DNA from: Thermaurantiacus tibetensis
GTDB taxonomy: Bacteria > Pseudomonadota > Alphaproteobacteria > Sphingomonadales > Sphingomonadaceae
Assembly: GCF_015354055.1 (NCBI RefSeq)
Contig: NZ_JACHTM010000001.1
Coordinates: 62,001 to 126,000 of the forward strand
Length of the DNA: 64,000 nt
Direction of reading: 5' to 3'
A model generated the notes under the pieces. It worked only from the letters and a program-made list of their open reading frames with translations. It ran no database searches and was not told the origin of the DNA. The position numbers were made by a program, and so were the translations under genes. The stretch's first letter is position 1. Each line of letters starts with the position of its first letter. Shown one piece after another: positions 58,361-64,000 of the stretch.

Positions 58361-59414
58361 GACGCGGGCGGTAGCAGAGGGGGTCGTAAAGCCGGTCGAC
58401 GTCCACGCGCCGGGCGCCCTCCATGACGACGCCGATCTCGGACGTGGCGTAATTGCCGTCGAGGAGAGCGACGAGGCGGCCGAACCGGCGCTCGGAGACG
58501 AGCTGCACGGCAAGCGCACCGAAGGCGAAGCCCACCATGCGGTCGAGCGCATCCGGCGCGCCCGCGCGCATGAGGTAGGCAAGTTCCTGAACGATGGTGT
58601 CCACGCCCGTCGCCGCCCGGAACCGCCGGGCCAGACGGCGGCCGACGCCGAGGGAGAGCCGCTCGGAGGCCGAGAGGTCCATGTCGGGCGCGGCCTCCTC
58701 GGCAAGATGCGCGCCTTCGGAGACGACGAGCACGGCATAGCCCTCGGGGTTTCCGGCCCGGTCGGCAAGCAGGAGCGGGAAGAGCCGGTCCGGCTCCACC
58801 GGCACCTCGGCGATCGCGGTGCGGTCCACCTGGGCGAGGAAGCCAGCGAGCAGCGCCGTCTCGCCCGAGCGCCGGCCGAAGAGCTCGACGATGGCCACCC
58901 GCTCGTGGCTTGCCGCCGTGGTCCGGAGCGCGTTGATGGCCTCGACCGAGCGGGACACCGCGGTCGAGAAGCCGAGCGCGTAGTCGGTGCCGAAGACGTC
59001 GTTGTCCATGGTCTTCGGCACGGCGACGACCGGCACGCCGAGGCGATGGAAGTGGACCGCCGAGCGGAGCGAGCCGTCGCCGCCGACGACGACGAGGGCG
59101 CCGAGCCCGAGGCGGTCGAAGAGCGCGAGGATGGCGGCCGTGTGGTCGCCGGCATCTTCGGTCGGGTCGAAGCGGGAGGTGTGGAGGATGGTGCCGCCCT
59201 GCCGGTCGATGCCGCGCACCTCTGCCCTGCCGAGGCGCACCGCGTGGCCTTGCGCGAAGGGGTCGTCGCTGTGGGCTGCCGCCACCACGCCCTGCCAGCC
59301 GCGCTTCAGGCCCACCACCTCGTGGCCGGCGTCGTCCGCGGCGAGCACGATCGAGCGGAGGCAGGGGTTGAGGCCCGGCACGTCGCCACCCCCCGTCAGC
59401 ACCCCGATACGCAT
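58323..59414 (-). CDS. pfkA: 6-phosphofructokinase
   Basis: 363 residues. Phosphofructokinase superfamily: GVLTGGGDVPGLNPCLRSIV at the N terminus, VVGGDGSLRSAV (Gly at the position that favours ATP), then PKTMDNDVFGTDYALGFSTA with the catalytic Asp and Lys. The Gly/Lys pairing is mixed: ATP-type in GGDG and PPi-type in PKTMDND. Makes fructose 1,6-bisphosphate. Phosphofructokinase is less common than Entner-Doudoroff enzymes in this order. ATG 59414 lies 11 nt after the 13-bp tandem repeat. It overlaps leuD by 38 bp at the 3' end. Confidence 0.9.
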   Translation of the reverse strand: MRIGVLTGGGDVPGLNPCLRSIVLAADDAGHEVVGLKRGWQGVVAAAHSDDPFAQGHAVRLGRAEVRGIDRQGGTILHTSRFDPTEDAGDHTAAILALFDRLGLGALVVVGGDGSLRSAVHFHRLGVPVVAVPKTMDNDVFGTDYALGFSTAVSRSVEAINALRTTAASHERVAIVELFGRRSGETALLAGFLAQVDRTAIAEVPVEPDRLFPLLLADRAGNPEGYAVLVVSEGAHLAEEAAPDMDLSASERLSLGVGRRLARRFRAATGVDTIVQELAYLMRAGAPDALDRMVGFAFGALAVQLVSERRFGRLVALLDGNYATSEIGVVMEGARRVDVDRLYDPLCYRPRLSRVEGLPMFVY

Positions 59415-59536
59415 GGCCCCGCCTGCCTCCCGCCCGTGCCTCCCGCCCGTGCCTGCCGCCCGTGCCTGCCGCCCGTGCCTGCCGCCCGTGCCCGCCGCCC
59501 GCGCCCGCCGCCCGCCGGAGCTGCAGGGCCCGGCAG
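59415..59536. other. Intergenic region between icd and pfkA with 13-bp tandem repeats
   Basis: 122 bp on the minus-strand path from icd to pfkA. Nearly all of it is a seven-copy 13-bp repeat (59426-59516). No clear promoter or terminator hairpin was seen, so pfkA may be read through from icd, or the repeat may be a regulatory element. G-rich strand is the coding strand of pfkA. Confidence 0.55.
59426..59516 (-). repeat. Seven tandem copies of a 13-bp G-rich unit
   Basis: Plus-strand units are CCTCCCGCCCGTG (twice), CCTGCCGCCCGTG (three times), CCCGCCGCCCGCG and CCCGCCGCCCGCC. Copies begin at 59426, 59439, 59452, 59465, 59478, 59491 and 59504. On the pfkA-coding strand each unit carries three G-runs (CACGGGCGGCAGG), so a G-quadruplex could form. 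The unit nearest pfkA contains GGGAGG, which also resembles a Shine-Dalgarno. Confidence 0.9.
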
Positions 59537-60766
59537 TCAGGCCGTGGGTTCGGCCGCCATCGCCGCCTCGAGGTTGGCGACGATCGCGTCGAAGAAGGCC
59601 TCGGTCGTCATCCACGGCTGGTCGGGCCCGATGAGAAGCGCGAGATCCTTCGTCATCTGCCCGCCTTCCACCGTCTCGATGCACACCCGCTCGAGCGTTT
59701 CGGCGAAGCGGACCACCTCGGGCGTGTCGTCGAGCTTGCCGCGGTGCATGAGGCCGCGGGTCCAGGCGAAGATCGAGGCGATGGGGTTGGTCGAGGTGGC
59801 CTTGCCCTGCTGGTGCTGGCGGTAGTGGCGGGTCACCGTGCCGTGCGCGGCCTCGGCCTCGACCGTCTTTCCGTCGGGCGTCATCAGGACGCTCGTCATC
59901 AGGCCGAGTGAGCCGAAGCCCTGCGCAACCATGTCGGATTGCACGTCGCCGTCGTAGTTCTTGCAGGCCCAGACGAACTGGCCTGACCACTTGAGCGCCG
60001 AGGCGACGAGATCGTCGATGAGCCGGTGCTCGTAGGTGATGCCGGCCCTGGTGAAGGCAGCCTTGAACTCGGTGTCGAACACTTCCTGGAACAGGTCCTT
60101 GAAGCGGCCGTCATAGGCTTTCAGGATGGTGTTCTTGGTCGAGAGATAGACCGGCCACTGCCGCGCCAGGCCGTAGTTCATGCAGGCGCGGGCGAAGTCG
60201 CGGATGGAATCGTCGAGGTTGTACATGCCCATGGCGACGCCCGCCGAGGGGAAGTGGAAGACCTCGTGCTCGATCGGCTCCCCGCCGCCTTCCGGCTCCC
60301 AGCGGATGGTGAGCCGGCCGGCCCCAGGCACGCGGAAGTCGGTTGCCTTGTACTGGTCCCCGAAGGCGTGGCGGCCAACGACGATCGGGCTCGTCCAGCC
60401 CGGCACCAGGCGGGGGACGTTGCGGATGACGATGGGCTCGCGGAACACCACGCCGCCCAGGATGTTGCGGATCGTCCCGTTGGGAGACTTCCACATCTTC
60501 TTGAGGCCGAACTCGGCGACGCGGGCCTCGTCGGGCGTGATGGTGGCGCACTTCACGCCCACGCCATGCCTTGCGATCGCGTGCGCGGCCTCCACCGTCA
60601 CCCTGTCCTCGGTGCGGTCGCGCTCCTCGATCCCGAGGTCGAAGTAGATGAGGTCGATGTCGAGGTAGGGCTTGATGAGGCGTTCGCGGATCCACGCCCA
60701 GATGATCCGGGTCATCTCGTCGCCGTCCAGCTCGACGACCGGACCCTTCACCCTGATCTTCGCCAT
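59537..60766 (-). CDS. icd: NADP-dependent isocitrate dehydrogenase
   Basis: 409 residues, the IDH type II form found in many alphaproteobacteria. Motifs: [20 protein letters not shown] at the start, [20 protein letters not shown] (isocitrate contact), [40 protein letters not shown] and [20 protein letters not shown]. Oxidative decarboxylation of isocitrate, main NADPH source of the TCA cycle. ATG 60766. Downstream on the same strand are the 13-bp repeats and pfkA; upstream is the LOG-family gene, 30 bp away. Confidence 0.97.
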   Translation of the reverse strand: MAKIRVKGPVVELDGDEMTRIIWAWIRERLIKPYLDIDLIYFDLGIEERDRTEDRVTVEAAHAIARHGVGVKCATITPDEARVAEFGLKKMWKSPNGTIRNILGGVVFREPIVIRNVPRLVPGWTSPIVVGRHAFGDQYKATDFRVPGAGRLTIRWEPEGGGEPIEHEVFHFPSAGVAMGMYNLDDSIRDFARACMNYGLARQWPVYLSTKNTILKAYDGRFKDLFQEVFDTEFKAAFTRAGITYEHRLIDDLVASALKWSGQFVWACKNYDGDVQSDMVAQGFGSLGLMTSVLMTPDGKTVEAEAAHGTVTRHYRQHQQGKATSTNPIASIFAWTRGLMHRGKLDDTPEVVRFAETLERVCIETVEGGQMTKDLALLIGPDQPWMTTEAFFDAIVANLEAAMAAEPTA

Positions 60767-60796
60767 GTCGCTCCTCTGCCCGCTGACCTTCGGTCC

Positions 60797-61432
60797 CTAA
60801 ACGGGGGGCAGCAGGGCTTCAAGCGCCGCGACCGACGGCAAATGGCAGACATGCGCGCGGACGGCGGGGCCGGCAAAGCCGCAGGCCTCGAGGTGGGCGA
60901 GAAGGGCAAGGAACGGCTCCCAGAAGCCGCCATCGCCGAGAAGCAGGATCGGCCGGTCGTGGAGCCGGAGGCTGCGCCAGGAGAGGAGCTCGACCAGCTC
61001 GTCGAGGGTGCCCATGCCGCCGGGAAGCGCCAGCACTGCATCGGCGTTCTCGAACATGCGCGCCTTGCGCGTGTGGAGGCTGTCTACCACTTCGAGGCGG
61101 TCGAGGCCGTCGAGCGCCACCTCGAGATCGCGGAGGAAGGCCGGGATCACGCCTTCCACGCGCCCGCCAGCCGCGCGGGCGGCACGCGCGGCTTCGCCCA
61201 TGAGCCCGAGCGCGCCGCCGCCGTAGACGAGGGTGACGCCGTGCCGGGCGAGGAGTGCGCCGACCGCGCGTGCGGTTGCCGCGTGCCGCGGGTCCGCACC
61301 TGCCCGCGAGCCGCAGAACAGGAGCAGACGGCGGATCGGTCCGGGCGCGGAAGCTGCCGGCGGCGCCTCGAAGGGGTGCGGCGCGGCCGCGCCGGCTGCC
61401 GACCGCCTCGGCTCGTCCTTCATCCCGTGCAT
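60797..61432 (-). CDS. TIGR00730/LOG-family Rossmann-fold protein
   Basis: 211 residues from ATG 61432 (GGGG upstream); ATG 61423 is also possible. LOG signatures: RLLLFCGSRAGADPRHAATA, then VTLVYGGGALGLMGEAARAA and the active-site VLALPGGMGTLDELVELLSW. Such proteins are nucleotide 5'-monophosphate phosphoribohydrolases (cytokinin-activating type). The physiological role in bacteria is unclear. Divergent from petA; upstream of icd by 30 bp. Confidence 0.88.
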   Translation of the reverse strand: MHGMKDEPRRSAAGAAAPHPFEAPPAASAPGPIRRLLLFCGSRAGADPRHAATARAVGALLARHGVTLVYGGGALGLMGEAARAARAAGGRVEGVIPAFLRDLEVALDGLDRLEVVDSLHTRKARMFENADAVLALPGGMGTLDELVELLSWRSLRLHDRPILLLGDGGFWEPFLALLAHLEACGFAGPAVRAHVCHLPSVAALEALLPPV

Positions 61433-61546
61433 GGCTGCCCCATGACATTGGCGAGCTTGGAAGGCGAGGGGCTGCGCCCATTTGCCCGTTGAAACGGTGC
61501 CGTCCCGATGGCTAAGGGGCGGCGCTTTCCACGCGAGGAGGTGGGC

Positions 61547-62098
61547 ATGGCCACCACGCCCGACGAGATCGAAGGCGGCGACGTCCGCCGCCGGGACTTC
61601 ATTTACATCGCGACCGGGGCCTTTGCGGCCGTCGGGGCCGGCGTCGTCGCAGTGCCATTCATCAACCAGATGAATCCCTCGGCCGACGTGCGCGCCATGG
61701 CCACGACAGAAGTCGACATCTCCGCGGTCGAGCCCGGGATGGCGATCAAGACCATCTGGCAGTCGAAGCCGGTGTTCGTGAAGCGCCTCACCGCCGCCGA
61801 GATCGCCGAGGCGAACAGCGTCGATGTCAAGACGCTCCGCGACCCAGAGACGCTTGCCGAGCGCACCAAGCCTGGCAAGCTCGAGTGGCTGGTGACGCTC
61901 GGGGTGTGCACCCACCTCGGCTGCGTGCCGCTCGGGGCCGGCCAGGGAGAGAGCAAGGGGGACTACAACGGCTACTTCTGCCCCTGCCACGGCTCGCACT
62001 ACGACACCGCCGGCCGCATCCGCAAAGGACCGGCACCGCTCAACCTCGAAGTGCCACCTTACGAATTCACGTCCGACACCGTCATCGAGATCGGGTGA
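61547..62098 (+). CDS. petA: Ubiquinol-cytochrome c reductase iron-sulfur subunit (Rieske)
   Basis: 183 residues from ATG 61547, preferred to ATG 61508 because GAGGAGG lies just upstream. N-terminal Tat-like/anchor segment [20 protein letters not shown], then the Rieske domain with the two cluster motifs CTHLGC and CPCHGSHYD (about residues 125-150). Carries electrons from ubiquinol to cytochrome c1 in complex III. petB follows after 4 bp. Confidence 0.97.
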   Translation: MATTPDEIEGGDVRRRDFIYIATGAFAAVGAGVVAVPFINQMNPSADVRAMATTEVDISAVEPGMAIKTIWQSKPVFVKRLTAAEIAEANSVDVKTLRDPETLAERTKPGKLEWLVTLGVCTHLGCVPLGAGQGESKGDYNGYFCPCHGSHYDTAGRIRKGPAPLNLEVPPYEFTSDTVIEIG

Positions 62099-62102
62099 GA
62101 CC

Positions 62103-63416
62103 ATGAGCTTTCCCTGGGCCGAACAGTATGAACCCAAGTCTCCGCTGATGAAGTGGATCGACAGCCGGCTGCCCCTACCCCGGCTCGTGTTCAACGCGGT
62201 CGGCGCGGGCTACCCGGTCCCGCGCAACATCAACATCTGGTACAATTTCGGCGTGCTGGCCGGCGTGGCGCTGATGATCCAGATCATCACCGGCATCGTG
62301 CTCGCCATGCACTATTCCGCGCACGTGTCGACCGCGTTCAACTCGATCGAGCACATCATGCGCGACGTGAACTCGGGCTGGCTCATCCGCTACCTCCACA
62401 TGAACGGGGCCAGCTTTTTCTTCATCGTGGTCTACATTCACATCTTCCGCGGGCTCTACTACGGCTCCTACAAGGCGCCGCGCGAGGTCGTCTGGATGCT
62501 GGGGGTCGTCATCCTCCTTCTCATGATGGCGACCGCGTTCATGGGCTACGTGCTTCCCTGGGGCCAGATGAGCTTCTGGGGCGCGCAGGTCATCACCTCC
62601 CTCTTCTCGGCCATCCCGCTCGTCGGCGAGCCGATTCGCCAGTGGCTCGTGGGCGGCTTCGCGCCGGACAACGCGACGATCACCCGCTTCTTCTCGCTCC
62701 ACTACATTCTGCCATTCGTCATCCTCGGCGTCGTGATCCTCAAGATCTGGGCGCTGCACATTCCGGGCTCGACCAACCCGACCGGCGTGGACGTGAAGGG
62801 GCCTCAGGACACGCTTCCCTTCCACCCCTATTTCACCGCGAAGGACTTCGTGAGCCTGTGCATCTATCTCCTCGCCTTCGCGACCGTCACCTTCTTCCTG
62901 CCCAACGCCCTTGGGCACCCCGACAACTACATCCCCGCGAACCCGCTCTCCACGCCGGCGCACATCGTGCCCGAGTGGTACCTCCTGCCTTTCTACGCGA
63001 TCCTCCGCGCCTTCACCGTCGACCTCCTCTTCATCGAGGCGAAGCTCTGGGGCGTGATCGCCATGTTCTCGTCGATCCTGCTGCTGCTCTTCCTCCCCTG
63101 GCTCGACACGAGCAAGGTGCGGTCGAACGCCTACCGGCCGCTCTACCGGACCTTCTTCTGGATCCTCGTCGTCGACGTGCTTGTCCTCGGCTATGTCGGC
63201 GCGATGCCGGCGGAAGAGCCCTATGTCCGGATCGGCCAGATCGCGACGATGTATTACTTCGCGCACTTCCTCATCATCCTGCCCATCGTCTCGGCCATCG
63301 AGAAGCCGCTGCCACTGCCGAACAGCATTGCGGAGGCGGTGCTTGCGAAGGCGCAGAAGCTCGCGCCGCAGGCGACGCCTGCGCCGGGCAGCGCCGTGGC
63401 CCAGCCGGCGGAATAG
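62103..63416 (+). CDS. petB: Cytochrome b of the bc1 complex
   Basis: 437 residues. Eight membrane helices. Haem-ligand His pairs are in [14 protein letters not shown] and [20 protein letters not shown], with partners in FSLHYILPF and the helix after. The Qo-site PEWY motif is in [14 protein letters not shown]. Full length and unsplit. It overlaps neither neighbour; petC starts 9 bp later. Drives the Q cycle. Confidence 0.97.
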   Translation: MSFPWAEQYEPKSPLMKWIDSRLPLPRLVFNAVGAGYPVPRNINIWYNFGVLAGVALMIQIITGIVLAMHYSAHVSTAFNSIEHIMRDVNSGWLIRYLHMNGASFFFIVVYIHIFRGLYYGSYKAPREVVWMLGVVILLLMMATAFMGYVLPWGQMSFWGAQVITSLFSAIPLVGEPIRQWLVGGFAPDNATITRFFSLHYILPFVILGVVILKIWALHIPGSTNPTGVDVKGPQDTLPFHPYFTAKDFVSLCIYLLAFATVTFFLPNALGHPDNYIPANPLSTPAHIVPEWYLLPFYAILRAFTVDLLFIEAKLWGVIAMFSSILLLLFLPWLDTSKVRSNAYRPLYRTFFWILVVDVLVLGYVGAMPAEEPYVRIGQIATMYYFAHFLIILPIVSAIEKPLPLPNSIAEAVLAKAQKLAPQATPAPGSAVAQPAE

Positions 63417-63425
63417 GGGGCTCTC

Positions 63426-64000
63426 ATGGTTCGTCTGATTGGCATGGCGATCGGTGCCATCTTCGTGTTCGTGCTGGCCTGGGCAGCGCTTGTCCCGCGC
63501 GAGGCGGCCGCGCCCGACCCGGTGAAGCTCCTCCACAAAGAGCCGCGCGAGGTGAGTTTTGCCCACTCCGGGCCTTTCGGCACCTTCGATCGCGCACAGC
63601 TGCAGCGCGGCTTCGCCGTGTACAAGCAGGTGTGCTCCGCCTGCCACGGGCTCTACCACATCCATTTCCGGAACCTTGAGGACATCGGCTTCTCCGAGGC
63701 GGAAGTGAAGGCGATCGCGGCCGAATACGAGGTCCCGGCAATCGACCCGAACACGGGAGAGGCGATCACCCGTCCCGCCATTCCCTCCGACAAGTGGCCG
63801 CGGCCGTTCCCCAACGAGACCGCCGCGCGGGCCGCGAACAACAATGCCTATCCGCCCGACCTCTCGCTCATCATCAAGGCGCGGAAGAACGGCGAGGCCT
63901 ATGTGTACTCGCTGCTCACCGGCTACGGGGAGGAGCCGCCTGCGGGCTTCGAGGTTCCCGACGGGCTCAACTACAACCCCTATTTCCACTCGGTGAACAT
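63426..64000 (+). CDS. petC: Cytochrome c1, cut by the window end
   Basis: Begins at ATG 63426, 9 bp after petB, and runs open to the last base (about 191 codons). N-terminal signal/anchor FVFVLAWAALVPREAAA, then the haem c motif CSACH in VCSACHGLYHIHFRNLEDIG, and the conserved PNETAARAANNNAYPPDLSL and YVYSLLTGYGEEPPAGFEVP followed by NYNPYFHSVNM. The Met haem ligand and C-terminal anchor lie beyond the window. Completes the petABC complex III operon. Confidence 0.95.
   Translation, partial: MVRLIGMAIGAIFVFVLAWAALVPREAAAPDPVKLLHKEPREVSFAHSGPFGTFDRAQLQRGFAVYKQVCSACHGLYHIHFRNLEDIGFSEAEVKAIAAEYEVPAIDPNTGEAITRPAIPSDKWPRPFPNETAARAANNNAYPPDLSLIIKARKNGEAYVYSLLTGYGEEPPAGFEVPDGLNYNPYFHSVN

Overview
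The window is about 70% G+C, gene-dense DNA from an alphaproteobacterium, most likely a member of the Sphingomonadales or a close relative. The main grounds are four complete or partial proteins plus one pseudogene and a fifth, 5'-truncated protein that end in the PEPxxWA form of the exosortase sorting signal (PEP-x-x-WA, hydrophobic stretch, Arg cluster), which is typical of that order. Supporting grounds are the yqeY-dnaG-rpoD / carAB arrangement, the petABC operon and the TonB/ExbB/ExbD/ExbD cluster. No tRNA, rRNA, CRISPR array, intact insertion sequence or prophage was found. Most genes are core metabolism.

Layout. 1-6.0 kb: a 5'-truncated FecR-like surface protein, a CHASE2 sensor kinase, an acyl-CoA synthetase and a quinone reductase. 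6.0-11.6 kb: a tandem glycine riboswitch controlling gcvT-gcvH-(methyltransferase)-gcvPA-gcvPB. 11.7-14.3 kb: two convergent paralogous trypsin-like proteases with exosortase tags, each with its own terminator hairpin. 14.4-25.6 kb: a LuxR regulator divergent from msrA, an S9 peptidase, two acyl-CoA dehydrogenases, YqaA, TsaC, a PEP-CTERM protein with a consensus sigma-54 promoter, CysQ, a small periplasmic protein and a nitroreductase. 25.7-29.6 kb: an outer-membrane barrel with a 13-codon leader peptide, an A+T-rich intergenic island, and a TonB receptor that lacks a signal peptide. 28.9-39.8 kb: the yqeY-methyltransferase-dnaG-rpoD operon divergent from carA-carB, then greA and a rhomboid. 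40.5-44.9 kb: a seven-gene minus-strand run (DUF883-like, holin-like, DUF3618-like, MlaC, gamma-carbonic anhydrase, DUF4170, SulP). 45-50 kb: thiolase, MaoC hydratase, MscS channel, pteridine-reductase-like SDR with folB, and an exported hypothetical. 50.3-52.9 kb: tonB-exbB-exbD-exbD. 52.8-56.3 kb: a decayed tandem duplication, an intact PEP-CTERM gene and an MsbA-like ABC exporter. 56.3-64 kb: leuCD, pfkA behind a 13-bp tandem repeat, icd, a LOG-family protein and petABC (cut by the window end).

The most interesting threads: (i) genes for exosortase-sorted proteins recur through the window and at least two have sigma-54 type -24/-12 promoters at similar distances from their starts; (ii) a segmental tandem duplication spanning exbD 3' end / PEP-CTERM gene / ABC transporter 3' end left a frameshifted PEP-CTERM pseudogene, two gene fragments and a promoter with shortened -24/-12 spacing; (iii) a possible CO2/bicarbonate cassette of SulP carrier plus gamma-carbonic anhydrase; (iv) G-rich 13-bp tandem repeats directly in front of pfkA. 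No wholly new defence or mobile system is visible. Start codons were chosen by eye from ribosome-binding sites and family N-termini, and no database search was possible.
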